The notes: generated by a model not told the origin, from the sequence alone. Numbered from the stretch's first letter, positions 16,065-25,364 are shown. The stretch is DNA of 64,000 nucleotides from an uncultured Bacteroidia bacterium (GCA_902801625.1 CADCJI010000024.1:1-64000), one strand, 5' to 3'. A program made the numbers and translations.

Positions 16065-17120
16065 TCATTGTTTATCAACGAACAGGTTCAAGAACAACTC
16101 GGCGCACCACAGCTGCCATTTTTGGTTTCCCGTCAGTTGGCTCATCGGAATATCATGTCGGAATTCGTTTCGTTTGGGGCCTTCCCAGTCCTTGAAAATC
16201 ATGTCGACAGGACGAGGCATAGGTATTTTTGTGGGAACCTCACGCTCTGGATATTTCATTCGGTAGAGATCCCTAACGAGATATTTTGACTCGCCGCACC
16301 TAATCCGCTGTAAGTCTTTTGGTTCAGCCATTACCAAGTTCTCGTATGGATCAAAATATGGCAAACCTGATGCCTTAAAAGCATTATAATAGGAACTATA
16401 GCTTTCGTTCGTGCACAAATCATCCATAAATCCGAGGAAGTCTATCCCGTCCATCCCCATTCGATACTTTTCGAAAGGTTCGTAAACATCTACAGGATGC
16501 GTGAGAACCAATTCAGGATCCAATGATATATACCGTTGAACAAACTCATCAAATTTCCAATCTTTACTCAGCAACTTGTCCATCCCCCCAAAGACATAAT
16601 CCGCACCATCCCCGATAATCATAAGCTGTACGCCATCAGCCTGTGCTTGTTTGGCAGCTTTGTAAATTTGCGGTTCGATAGAGTGAACCGGACCACATTT
16701 TTCTCTCATAACGATAGGAGTAAACTCCTTGTAGTCCTCAAAAGTGATGTCTACCAACACTTGTTTGAGTCCGTATTTCTCAGCATACTCTTTTGACCTT
16801 TCAATATCTGCATCAAAGATTTTGGTTTCTTTCGAAACAAAGGTATAGGCAATACTTCCTGGTTTCATATAGGATGCCAACACGGCACTATCCATGCCCC
16901 CTGACAAAAGGATGCCCATTTTTTCGTACATTCCATTCAGTCTGTCGAAATCGCGCTGAATCTTTTCGTCAATCTCGCGGGCAGTTCTCACTGCAACTTT
17001 CTTGTCATCGGGAATGGGAGGAAAATTCTCATGGCACATTCCTTCAACATAGTCAACACCATCCTTGAAGGTGTACCTATAAGCCATATAGGAACTCAAA
17101 CAAAAATCTATGTCTGTCAT
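16065..17120 (-). CDS. Asparagine synthase-like amidotransferase without glutaminase domain
   Basis: 351 residues carrying only the AsnB synthetase (ATP-pyrophosphatase) domain. The PP-loop is ILLSGGMDSAVLASY (73-78 core), and the acceptor-site residues GDGADYVFGGMDKLL correspond to the second AsnB nucleotide motif. AsnB proper has an N-terminal glutaminase domain of about 200 residues with Cys2; here residues 1-60 are only a short remnant and no catalytic Cys is present. It would therefore depend on free ammonia or a separate glutaminase. Related stand-alone proteins amidate sugar acids in surface glycans. Sits between tagD-like and tagF-like genes in one operon. Confidence 0.86.
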   Translation of the reverse strand: MTDIDFCLSSYMAYRYTFKDGVDYVEGMCHENFPPIPDDKKVAVRTAREIDEKIQRDFDRLNGMYEKMGILLSGGMDSAVLASYMKPGSIAYTFVSKETKIFDADIERSKEYAEKYGLKQVLVDITFEDYKEFTPIVMREKCGPVHSIEPQIYKAAKQAQADGVQLMIIGDGADYVFGGMDKLLSKDWKFDEFVQRYISLDPELVLTHPVDVYEPFEKYRMGMDGIDFLGFMDDLCTNESYSSYYNAFKASGLPYFDPYENLVMAEPKDLQRIRCGESKYLVRDLYRMKYPEREVPTKIPMPRPVDMIFKDWEGPKRNEFRHDIPMSQLTGNQKWQLWCAELFLNLFVDKQ

Positions 17121-17135
17121 ATCATCTATATATGA

Positions 17136-17618
17136 TTATTTCAAATCGCGCAAGTCGTGTTTGCGAACAGCATCCAATGCCTCATTAATCTTTGTCGAAG
17201 AAATGCCCTTCGTATACGGGAAATATACAATCTTGATGCCTTCCTTGGCAAATTCCTTCTCGTAATTCTGCCATTTTTCGGTGCCATACCAGTCGTCGCC
17301 TACAAACAAAAACTTCGCCCCAAGCTTTTTGCAAGCGGTAAGTTTGTCCATATCATATTGGGGCACAGCCGCGTCCACATATTTGCAAGACCTGACTATC
17401 TCAATCCTGTCTTCGAAAGGAATCATCGCCTTCTTGCCCTTATAAGCGACCAGTTCATCAACCGTTACACCTACTACCAAATAATCGCACATCCCTTTGG
17501 CATTCTTCAACAGATTCAGATGACCGATATGAAAAAGGTCATACACTCCCGTAGTATATCCAATAACCAATTGGCCTTGATCATGCCGTTCTCCGGTTTG
17601 TTTCGTAGTATTATCCAT
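17136..17618 (-). CDS. TagD-like polyol-phosphate cytidylyltransferase
   Basis: 160 residues. After a polar 15-residue N-terminal extension come the nucleotidyltransferase signatures: GYTTGVYDLFHIGHLNLL (HIGH at 30-33), VGVTVDELVAYKGKKAMI, FEDRIEIV and GISSTKI (138-144). Glycerol-3-phosphate cytidylyltransferase TagD is about 130 residues with the same motifs, so the predicted reaction is CTP + polyol phosphate to CDP-polyol + PPi. The partner in the operon is the TagF-like transferase. The polyol cannot be decided from sequence: glycerol, ribitol or another acid-stable alcohol. Confidence 0.92.
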   Translation of the reverse strand: MDNTTKQTGERHDQGQLVIGYTTGVYDLFHIGHLNLLKNAKGMCDYLVVGVTVDELVAYKGKKAMIPFEDRIEIVRSCKYVDAAVPQYDMDKLTACKKLGAKFLFVGDDWYGTEKWQNYEKEFAKEGIKIVYFPYTKGISSTKINEALDAVRKHDLRDLK

Positions 17619-17626
17619 ATTATCTC

Positions 17627-18430
17627 TTATTTAATGAGTTCTACATTGTGGACATTCTTCATGATTTCCTCTTCGTCAGGAACTTGTCTCCAATTCCCAT
17701 AGATATTTGTCAGGAATGCGTCCCCATCGTGAGGCACAGGCAATTTCACCATTTCAAAAACGACCTCACTTATAGGGAACACCTCCGATTCCCACATATA
17801 ATGCTTGGCAAACCCCTGTCCAATCCCATAATGCAATTCACCTTTTCTCCTAAAGACATTCAGCGGCCATGTCAATGGAGTCAAACAGTGATAAACGCCC
17901 CATTGGACCTTTGTCACAAGCTTCCTAAGCTTTTCATTCTTAATGAGATAAGTATAATGAAGCAATGCAACCCTTAACTTCCCACAGACAAAAGAGCGGA
18001 TGTAACTGTTCTTATCCACACAAAAAATATCGACCCCTACTCCCTTATATTTGTATAGTTTTCCTCTCTTTGGAAAAGCCCCCAACAAATTGCCTTCTTT
18101 TTCGCGGAATTTCGGGAATCCGTTGATATAATTGAAGTCAGAATGACGGTCTTGGAGGACATATTGGTGGCAATCCGACTTGTGCAGAATGTCGACCAAC
18201 TTCCGGTAATCCTCCTTCGGAAGCGCTATATCCATATCATCGTCCCAAGGGATGAAACCATGATGTCTAATGGCTCCCAATGCGCTACCACCCGTAAGGA
18301 AATAGGTCAGATGGTTGTCCTTGCAAACTTTATCCAAGAACAAAACCTCCTCCAACATTTTCATTTGAAGGTTTCTCAAATCTGAGCCTTCAGGGGCATA
18401 TTTCCGTTTCAATCCTTCAGTATCAATCAT
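17627..18430 (-). CDS. LicD family phosphotransferase
   Basis: 267 residues. The LicD nucleotidyltransferase-fold core is clear: TYFLTGGSALGAIRHHGF followed by PWDDDMDIALPKEDY, with the acidic triad at about 62-66. LicD enzymes move phosphocholine or other phospho-substituents from CDP donors onto glycans. The TTG at 18451 lies inside the -7 element, so the ATG at 18430 is used, with a leader of only about 12 nt. First gene of the operon with TagD-, AsnB- and TagF-like proteins, and divergent from the SDR-cytidylyltransferase fusion gene. The donor is presumably made by one of the two cytidylyltransferases here. Confidence 0.93.
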   Translation of the reverse strand: MIDTEGLKRKYAPEGSDLRNLQMKMLEEVLFLDKVCKDNHLTYFLTGGSALGAIRHHGFIPWDDDMDIALPKEDYRKLVDILHKSDCHQYVLQDRHSDFNYINGFPKFREKEGNLLGAFPKRGKLYKYKGVGVDIFCVDKNSYIRSFVCGKLRVALLHYTYLIKNEKLRKLVTKVQWGVYHCLTPLTWPLNVFRRKGELHYGIGQGFAKHYMWESEVFPISEVVFEMVKLPVPHDGDAFLTNIYGNWRQVPDEEEIMKNVHNVELIK

Positions 18431-18448
18431 ACCAGGCTTTTTCAAGTG

Positions 18449-18456
18449 CAAAAATA
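18449..18456 (-). promoter_or_regulatory. -7 element of the licD operon
   Basis: Minus-strand TATTTTTG, 19 nt upstream of the ATG at 18430. Confidence 0.65.
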
Positions 18457-18488
18457 GTTAAATTAATCGTCCCAACACAAATTTTTCC

Positions 18489-18496
18489 TAATTTTG
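18489..18496 (+). promoter_or_regulatory. -7 element of the SDR-cytidylyltransferase gene
   Basis: TAATTTTG, 31 nt before the ATG at 18527. Only 32 nt separate it from the divergent licD element, so both promoters could be co-regulated. Confidence 0.7.
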
Positions 18497-18526
18497 CGCT
18501 CCAATTCAAAACGGTTCCAAAATCAT

Positions 18527-19696
18527 ATGAAGGAAGCTTTAGTCATCGGAGGAAGCAATGGCATCGGCTTAGCCATCACTTTGGAGTTGCAGAAGCAAGG
18601 GTATCTCGTCCATGTTGTCGACAAAACCCAGAACGACCTGTTTGACAGCTCAAACGACATCCATTTCGAGCTGGTCAACTTATTGTCCACGGATTTTTCT
18701 TTTTTAGAGCATTACAAAAGCATCGACACCCTTGTCATCACTGCTGGATTTGGCCGCATTGCGCCTTTCGAGGACATTTTGGAGCAAGAGATCCAGAACA
18801 GTTTCCAGGTCAATAGCATTGCTGTCTTAAAAGTGTTGCATTTCTTCTTCCCCAAAATGAAGGAAAGGGTACTGTTCCATTGCGCCGTGATGGGAAGCAT
18901 CGCAGGACTCATCAGTTCTCCCCTATTTGCTACATACGGAGCTACGAAAGCCGCCCTATGCAATGGCATCGAGAGTTTGAACATCGAGCTTGAAATGGCT
19001 GGCACGGAAAACCGCATATTGAATGTTTCTCCAGGTTCCATCAAAGGCACAAAGTTCAACGGAGGCGACAACGACTTGAACAAAACAGTAGCGTTGGCAC
19101 AAGCCATCCTCAAAAAGATGGATGAAAGACAAACGCTTTTTATTCCTGAATATGAAGAAGTGTTTCGTGGTGTAATTGAGCGTTATCGTCAAGACCCTCG
19201 CCAATTTGGCTTGCAAAGTTACCAATACAAAATGGAAAGCGGACGCGTCAGCAACAAGCCACAGTTGAAAATCGGCTATTTGAGTGGCACCTTCGACTTG
19301 TTTCACATCGGACATCTAAACCTATTACGCCGCGCCAAGCAATACTGTGACTATCTCGTTGTGGGCGTGCATAAGGATGCCTCCCATAAAGGCAAATCGA
19401 CATTCATTTCCTTCGAGGAACGATGTGAAATCGTCAGAAACATCAAGTATGTCGACCAGGTTATTCCGTCAGAAAGAGAAGACTGTGATGTTTACCTCAA
19501 AGGCATCGTAAAATACGATTATCTTTTTGTTGGTTCAGACTATAAGGGAACAGAACGTTTCAATAGATACGAACAAATCTTTGCCGACAAAGGCGTGAAA
19601 ATCATCTATTTTCCCTATACCCAATGCACTAGTAGCTCTCAACTCAGAAATGCACTGTCAGCTATCAATAATCCTACCGCAAGCAATAACGCTTAA
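18527..19696 (+). CDS. Bifunctional SDR reductase / TagD-like cytidylyltransferase fusion
   Basis: 389 residues with two domains. Residues 1-235 are a classical SDR: GGSNGIG (8-14), ITAGFG in place of NNAG, and YGATK with Tyr137 and Lys141. Residues 248-380 are a TagD-type cytidylyltransferase: GYLSGTFDLFHIGHLNLL (HIGH at 260-263), FEERCEIVRNIKYVDQV and CTSSSQLR (367-374). The second domain resembles the TagD-like protein at 17136-17618. The natural reading is reduction of a keto-sugar phosphate to a polyol phosphate and its activation with CTP, as in CDP-ribitol synthesis. The known bifunctional enzymes (Acs1/Bcs1) join an IspD-type cytidylyltransferase to an SDR in the opposite order. Confidence 0.9.
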   Translation: MKEALVIGGSNGIGLAITLELQKQGYLVHVVDKTQNDLFDSSNDIHFELVNLLSTDFSFLEHYKSIDTLVITAGFGRIAPFEDILEQEIQNSFQVNSIAVLKVLHFFFPKMKERVLFHCAVMGSIAGLISSPLFATYGATKAALCNGIESLNIELEMAGTENRILNVSPGSIKGTKFNGGDNDLNKTVALAQAILKKMDERQTLFIPEYEEVFRGVIERYRQDPRQFGLQSYQYKMESGRVSNKPQLKIGYLSGTFDLFHIGHLNLLRRAKQYCDYLVVGVHKDASHKGKSTFISFEERCEIVRNIKYVDQVIPSEREDCDVYLKGIVKYDYLFVGSDYKGTERFNRYEQIFADKGVKIIYFPYTQCTSSSQLRNALSAINNPTASNNA

Positions 19697-19756
19697 TCCA
19701 TAAGGACATCGTATCCCTCTATTGCACCTATATTTCTATTGTATTTGTAAACAAAT

Positions 19757-19786
19757 TTGCGGATTTGAATTAAATTTGTAATTTTG
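19757..19786 (+). promoter_or_regulatory. Promoter of the FG-GAP/T9SS gene
   Basis: TTG (19757-19759) and TAATTTTG (19779-19786), 19-nt spacer, 25 nt before the ATG at 19811. Confidence 0.75.
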
Positions 19787-19810
19787 CCACAAATACAAAT
19801 AATAAAGTGC

Positions 19811-22432
19811 ATGAAAAAGACCTCTTTGCTTATCGCCATTCTAATATCCTCGTTTATTGGCTTCGGGCAATCCTTACCTGACAATATCATAGAGAACGAA
19901 TGCAACGCGCCCTTGCCGGGGAGCACATGGAACGTACACTTACTTTATTCAACGCCAGGAAACCCTATAGCCTCCTATGCTCCTGTCGTGGCAGGCGACA
20001 TCGACGACAACGGCGTCGTTGACATCGTGATAGCCCATTACAAAGGCAACAACTATCGCACCAATATACTAGATGTATATAGCGGACTTAACCTCTCTTT
20101 GCAATACCAATTTAGCATACAGGACTCCATCTATGTCTCTAACGGTCCCTATGCCATAGGCAAATATCCCAAACCTGACGGCACGCAACAAGGCGCCATC
20201 TTTGTCCACGGTTACGACAGAAAAATACGCTCCTACGCCATCAATGGCACCTTGCTGAACATTTCCGACCGTGCCACAGCTTGTGATGGCATGGTTTCCT
20301 TGGCTGACTTCAACGGTGACGGCTATCCAGAAGTATATGCCGGTAGCGACATTTTCGACGCTGCAACGTTGAAATGGCTTTGTTCCGGCCCTGCTGATAA
20401 CAATATGGGGCTCAGCTTCAGGGGTGCTGCAGTAGGTGTTGTCAACCACCACCGTTGCTATTTCGCAATGTCGTTGGCCAACAATGTACTCGGCGACGAG
20501 AAACAGGAACTGATATGCGGCAATACGATCTACAATGTCAACATCGAAAGTCGTACAGAGCCAAGCCTGAATTCCATCACTGTCAACAAGACCATTACCC
20601 CGCCGAGCGGATACTCACAAGACGGTCATGCCAGCCTCGCTGACTTCGACCTTGACGGCGAATGCGAAGTGCTTGTTGTTCGTGACAATACCGACGACCA
20701 TACTTGGGGCACATGCTACTTTTATGCCTACAAACCTTCAAGTGGGCAAATCCTCTTCCAAAATTCCATCCAATGCCTATGTGCAGGTTATCCTCTTATC
20801 GGTAACGTCGACAATGACCCACATCCTGAAATAGTGTTTCTTGAAAAACTAAGTTACGCCCCAATGTACATCTTTTGCTGGCGCTACACCCCCCAAGAGG
20901 GACTCACTACCGTATGGCAAAAAACGCACGACGACACCTCCGGACAAACGGGCATCACACTGTTCGACTTCAACCAAGACAACATCATGGAGCTTGTCTA
21001 TCGCGACAGCGAAAACCTTCGCATCATCAACGGCAGCGGTAAGAGCCACATCACTGGCAACGACACCATTTGTCCTTACAATCTTTTCGCTCGTAGGATG
21101 GCCGCCGGAACGGGTGTCGAATACCCAATTGTGGCCGATGTAAACGGTGACGGCTCGGCCGAAATCATAGCTACGGGCTTACTCGACCAGTATTCCTCCA
21201 ACCTTCCCGGCCAAGGTGGCGTTCATGTTTTCGGCAACCCAGGAGGCTGGTCGCCCGCACGCCCCGTATGGAACCAATACATGTACCACGTGACTAATGT
21301 GAACGAAGACCTCACCATCCCCACTTTCTGCTTTGACAAGGCGACGACATTTACAGGTTCTGACGGTGCCACACACCGCCCCTACAACAACTTCCTGCAA
21401 CAGGCGTGCTACATCACGCCCCAAGGCGAGCCTTACAACCCAAGTGGTTATGTAGTAGCGAATCATTTCGGCGATGGCTGCGGATCTTATACCTTTCAGG
21501 ACTCTACCTATACCGAGAACGGTATCTATGAATACTACATCGAGAATCCTTTAGGATGCGACACGCTGATGTTGGTTCAAGTAGAGCTGGGCGACACCAT
21601 CCGCGTTGACCAATCCGAAACCGTTTGCACCTCTTACTCTTGGAATGGTACCACTTATGATATGACAGGCGATTACGAACAGTATTTTAAGACTGAATCG
21701 GGCTGCGACAGCATCGTCACCCTGCATCTGACTATCGATAATCAAGTTTACACCAACATTGCCGTCAGCACCTGCGACAGCTATACTTGGAACGGAACAA
21801 CCTACAATGAAAGCGGGACATACACTCAGACCTTCACCGCTGCTAATGATTGCGACAGCATCGTCACACTAAACCTGACGATAAAGAACTCTATGCAAGT
21901 CGGTCCCATCCATGGCGAAAACCTCATATTCTACCAAACCAATGGTGAATACACTTATAGCATCGACCCCGTACCTGACTGCTTCGGTTACGAATGGGAC
22001 ATCGACGGACCTTGGAGCATCGAGTCTTCACCCGACTCGCCAGAATGCACCGTCAACATCTACTCTCCTGGCACTGCCACCCTGAAAGTGAGGGTCTACA
22101 CTGAATGCGGCTTCATTGAACGCAGCCTTCACATCAACCACGACACCAAACCCGACATTGTCATCTACCCCAATCCTACCATGGCAGACTTCAGCCTGAA
22201 ACTCTATGGAATGGAAGGAACCGCATATATCATCATCTACGATTATCTGGGACAACTCATCGACCAATTCAGTGTTGAGACCGCGGTGGGAGGCACCCTA
22301 GTACCCTACTCCTTGACAGGCAAAGCAGCAGGCGTGTATCTTGTTTGTGTCATGAACAGTTTTGAAGTACTGACAAGAAGAGTCATCAAGGACACACCCA
22401 GCACCCATGTGATTTACAATTGGAATTGGTGA
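19811..22432 (+). CDS. Secreted FG-GAP beta-propeller protein with T9SS sorting domain
   Basis: 873 residues. A signal peptide (MKKTSLLIAILISSFIGFGQ) is followed by six or more FG-GAP/VCBS-type repeats with Asp-rich calcium loops, e.g. GDIDDNGVVDIVIAH, DFNGDGYPEVYAG, DFDLDGECEVLVV and DVNGDGSAEIIATG, which suggest a beta-propeller. Two Cys-containing repeats of about 45 residues (SYSWNGTTY...CDSIVTLHLTI) come next. The C-terminal about 80 residues (IVIYPNPTMADFSLKL ... GKAAGVYLVCVM) are a type A T9SS sorting domain. It is exported to the surface through T9SS; ligand unknown. An in-frame start at 19784 lies within the promoter and was rejected. Confidence 0.9.
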   Translation: MKKTSLLIAILISSFIGFGQSLPDNIIENECNAPLPGSTWNVHLLYSTPGNPIASYAPVVAGDIDDNGVVDIVIAHYKGNNYRTNILDVYSGLNLSLQYQFSIQDSIYVSNGPYAIGKYPKPDGTQQGAIFVHGYDRKIRSYAINGTLLNISDRATACDGMVSLADFNGDGYPEVYAGSDIFDAATLKWLCSGPADNNMGLSFRGAAVGVVNHHRCYFAMSLANNVLGDEKQELICGNTIYNVNIESRTEPSLNSITVNKTITPPSGYSQDGHASLADFDLDGECEVLVVRDNTDDHTWGTCYFYAYKPSSGQILFQNSIQCLCAGYPLIGNVDNDPHPEIVFLEKLSYAPMYIFCWRYTPQEGLTTVWQKTHDDTSGQTGITLFDFNQDNIMELVYRDSENLRIINGSGKSHITGNDTICPYNLFARRMAAGTGVEYPIVADVNGDGSAEIIATGLLDQYSSNLPGQGGVHVFGNPGGWSPARPVWNQYMYHVTNVNEDLTIPTFCFDKATTFTGSDGATHRPYNNFLQQACYITPQGEPYNPSGYVVANHFGDGCGSYTFQDSTYTENGIYEYYIENPLGCDTLMLVQVELGDTIRVDQSETVCTSYSWNGTTYDMTGDYEQYFKTESGCDSIVTLHLTIDNQVYTNIAVSTCDSYTWNGTTYNESGTYTQTFTAANDCDSIVTLNLTIKNSMQVGPIHGENLIFYQTNGEYTYSIDPVPDCFGYEWDIDGPWSIESSPDSPECTVNIYSPGTATLKVRVYTECGFIERSLHINHDTKPDIVIYPNPTMADFSLKLYGMEGTAYIIIYDYLGQLIDQFSVETAVGGTLVPYSLTGKAAGVYLVCVMNSFEVLTRRVIKDTPSTHVIYNWNW

Positions 22433-22444
22433 AGTCAAGCCTGA

Positions 22445-23971
22445 CTATTTCTTTCTCACAAGACTTAACACCTTGTCAATCAAATCATTCACCGATTGGG
22501 AAATTTTCAGCTTATAGACAGAGAATAACCCTATTACCAGGAAAACCATTGATTTCAACAACGAGTCAATGACCAAACCAATCACCGGCTTGCCGAACAG
22601 TCCAACAAACCATGGCGTCAGTGACTTCGACCATAGCCAGTCAAGCCCAAACAAAACGCTCACAACAAGAAGAACCAGCAACTGTTTTGCCGACAAGGGC
22701 GAAGTGCCAATCTTCCAACGAATAAGCGCCAGCAACAACACATAATGCACCATATAGGCCACAAGAGTGGCAAAAGCCGCACCGTTGACGCCCCATTCAA
22801 CCACCCATCTTGCATTGAGCCACCAAGCCAACACCGTCAGCAAGATGGTGAAAAACAGGGAGTAATAGTAGATTTTGGAATAGCTCAGCACCGTGGTTCC
22901 GACATTCAGCGTAGAGTTGACCAAACGACTAAGGCCCAAGATGAGCACAGCCCATTTGCCTGCCGCGAACACTTCGCCGTTGGGCAACAGGGCAAAAACC
23001 GTGTCGATATTGATCCAGATAAAGAAAAACACCAACGAGCCAACAAGGAACTGGTGCAGGGAAACGCTCTTGCAGATTCGGTCGGCCTCCTTCACATTGC
23101 CATCAGCCATGGCCTGCGAAATCTGAGGCTTGCTGATGGTTCCCAAAGAGCGGTAAGGCATTTCTACCAACGAAGCGATATAGATGGCGATAGTCAAGAT
23201 GCCACCCACGGCAAGGCCTTGCTTGCCCGCAACAAAATAGCGGTTGAGCAAGGGGGTAATGTTGCCTGCCAAAGCTGAAGTGATGAGGAAGACCGTATAA
23301 ATCAAAAAGTCGCGTTTCAGTTTGGGAGTAATATATTTTTTTTCGATGCGGAACGACACTCGATGCAAAGTCAGCAAATATACGATGTTAACTACTGTGG
23401 CTAAGCCATATGACACGCAAAACGCTATGACCATGCCCGTGAGCGAGAGGACATGGAAACCATAAAGCAGGTAGATGACCAGCGTCATTACCCGCAAACC
23501 CACCTCACGAATGAATCGTGGCACCACGATGCGCATCAACAGGTTGGAGTTGGTCTCGAACACCGAGATGTAGAGCATGAAAAATGCTAGCGGGATCACA
23601 TAATAGATGTAGTCGATGAACAATGCCGACTTCTCGGAGAAAAACGAAGCGATGGGACTTCGCAACGCAAAGAAGCAACCCAAGAAAATGGTAAAACCTA
23701 TTAAGGGCACGATAAGCGTCCAGCCGAAGAAGCCGTGGTCGCGATTATCTTCATCCTTGAAATAGGGATAATAGCGCATCGCCGAGGTGTTGGTACCCAA
23801 TTGTGCCAGACCCGAAAACAGCAAGGCTGATTGAAGCAATACATCGACCAGGCCAATTTCCTCCGTGGTCAGGTATTTGGTCTGCACAAAAAAAGTCGTG
23901 ATGATGCCCACTGCCACTCCAATATAGGTGGCAATGGTGCCCTTGATGCTCTGTCGTGCTACGATACCCAT
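22445..23971 (-). CDS. Oligosaccharide flippase (Wzx-like, MOP superfamily)
   Basis: 508 residues with about 14 membrane segments and almost no large loops, starting GIVARQSIKGTIATYIGVAVG, the typical beginning of Bacteroidota polysaccharide biosynthesis flippases. It would move a lipid-linked glycan repeat across the inner membrane. The lone position after a T9SS gene and 9 nt downstream of the BrkB-like gene, in the same direction, suggests cotranscription with the latter. No polymerase (wzy) is obvious in the window. Substrate probably a product of the nearby glycan genes, which is inference. Confidence 0.9.
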   Translation of the reverse strand: MGIVARQSIKGTIATYIGVAVGIITTFFVQTKYLTTEEIGLVDVLLQSALLFSGLAQLGTNTSAMRYYPYFKDEDNRDHGFFGWTLIVPLIGFTIFLGCFFALRSPIASFFSEKSALFIDYIYYVIPLAFFMLYISVFETNSNLLMRIVVPRFIREVGLRVMTLVIYLLYGFHVLSLTGMVIAFCVSYGLATVVNIVYLLTLHRVSFRIEKKYITPKLKRDFLIYTVFLITSALAGNITPLLNRYFVAGKQGLAVGGILTIAIYIASLVEMPYRSLGTISKPQISQAMADGNVKEADRICKSVSLHQFLVGSLVFFFIWINIDTVFALLPNGEVFAAGKWAVLILGLSRLVNSTLNVGTTVLSYSKIYYYSLFFTILLTVLAWWLNARWVVEWGVNGAAFATLVAYMVHYVLLLALIRWKIGTSPLSAKQLLVLLVVSVLFGLDWLWSKSLTPWFVGLFGKPVIGLVIDSLLKSMVFLVIGLFSVYKLKISQSVNDLIDKVLSLVRKK

Positions 23972-23980
23972 AACAATGGA

Positions 23981-25306
23981 CTAATCTTGGTATACTGGCT
24001 CTTTGGCATCGTCGTCCTCGTCGAAGCCTTTGTTGTATTGTTCATCGGAGTTCTTACGCTCCTGCTCGGCGTAGTCCTGGTATGCCTTGATAATCAGCTC
24101 GTAGTCCTTTTTCTTCTCTTCCAAATCCCGGATGAGGGCTTGTTTTGCCTCGACCTCTTTTTTCAATTCCTCAATCCTGGTGTCACGATTCTGATTGGCA
24201 ACTTGATAGGCAACAATGTGTTTCCTCAAGTCCTCGATGACGATTTTCTTTCTGCGGGTAGCATCTTCGGCCGAACTCAGTTTCATGGCCTCGCGACGTA
24301 TACCAGAGTTCAAGTCATCGCCTGCCAAAATCAATATGGCAACAACCCAAATCCAAAGCATCAGGATGATGAGTGTACCAATAGAACCATACAACACGTT
24401 GTAACGTGAAAAGTTGGAGATATAGGAGTTGAATCCCACTGTGCCAAGGATGAAAAGTGAAGTGGCGAGAATCGTTCCCGGGCTGAAAACGACAAACTCG
24501 CGATATTTCTTGCCGTTTGCTCGCGGATGCTTGAGTTCTTTGCGATAATGCTCGTTAAACCTAACATTACCAAAATAATACAGCATGGAGATACCGATGC
24601 TCAAGGCAAAGATGCCGACCACCCATCGCAACACGACGAATAGGAAGAAAGTAAATGAGCCCCATTCTATGATATTGCTATCCACCAAATACTTGATCGC
24701 CGTGCCGCCCAGAGAGATTAGCAACACCGAAATCACAATCAGTATGCCTATAATGACAAGCATAATGAGGGCAAAGACACGTTGGATGATCCACCCTTTA
24801 AAGCCCAATCCTTTGGAGGTGACATAGTCGGCATACACATTCCGGAAGCCATTGAAGAAAGCTACGACACCGCCCGAACCGAAGACCAAGCACAAAACGA
24901 TACTGATGGAGAGCAAGCCGTCGTGTGGTTGGTTCATGATGCCGTCGATAGTCTCTTTCACAAAGTCGAGCGTCCCTGAGGGGATGAAGAAATCGTTGAG
25001 GAGCATCATCACTCGCTCATAGAGGTGGGGGATGGGAATATAGGGTATCAGCGTAAAGAAGAACAACACTAGAGGGAACAGAGCCACAAAGAAGTTGAAC
25101 GCCACGCCAGCCGCTCGGTCAACCGTACGACCTTTTGTAAACGACTTGATAAAGTCAATCAATACGGTCAAAAGAGGGAGTTTGGTACCAGGAAAGCGAA
25201 CTCGACGCAAGTAATTGTCGTCCTTGTTGTACCATTCCGTCACGGCCTTCACCTTAGCCTGAAACCATGTCTTCAGTTTACCGTCTTTCTTCTCTTTTTT
25301 GGGCAT
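23981..25306 (-). CDS. YihY/BrkB family membrane protein with C-terminal coiled coil
   Basis: 441 residues. After a basic N-terminal region of about 50 residues, six membrane segments with the family features (DRAAGVAFNFFVALFPLVLF, FGSGGVVAFFNGFRNVY, YGSIGTLIILMLWIWVVA) extend to about residue 330. The remaining 110 residues are a long charged coiled coil (RIEELKKEVEAKQALIRDLE) and an acidic tail, longer than in most YihY proteins. Members were once called ribonuclease BN in error; the true role is unknown. Divergent from rseC; its -7 element is at 25327-25334. Confidence 0.9.
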   Translation of the reverse strand: MPKKEKKDGKLKTWFQAKVKAVTEWYNKDDNYLRRVRFPGTKLPLLTVLIDFIKSFTKGRTVDRAAGVAFNFFVALFPLVLFFFTLIPYIPIPHLYERVMMLLNDFFIPSGTLDFVKETIDGIMNQPHDGLLSISIVLCLVFGSGGVVAFFNGFRNVYADYVTSKGLGFKGWIIQRVFALIMLVIIGILIVISVLLISLGGTAIKYLVDSNIIEWGSFTFFLFVVLRWVVGIFALSIGISMLYYFGNVRFNEHYRKELKHPRANGKKYREFVVFSPGTILATSLFILGTVGFNSYISNFSRYNVLYGSIGTLIILMLWIWVVAILILAGDDLNSGIRREAMKLSSAEDATRRKKIVIEDLRKHIVAYQVANQNRDTRIEELKKEVEAKQALIRDLEEKKKDYELIIKAYQDYAEQERKNSDEQYNKGFDEDDDAKEPVYQD

Positions 25307-25326
25307 AATTCCAATGAATTAACTTG

Positions 25327-25334
25327 CAAAAATA
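25327..25334 (-). promoter_or_regulatory. -7 element of the BrkB-like/flippase genes
   Basis: Minus-strand TATTTTTG, 20 nt upstream of the ATG at 25306. Confidence 0.65.
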
Positions 25335-25364
25335 GTGGTTTTTGGTTGAATGGTGAAAAAAAAG

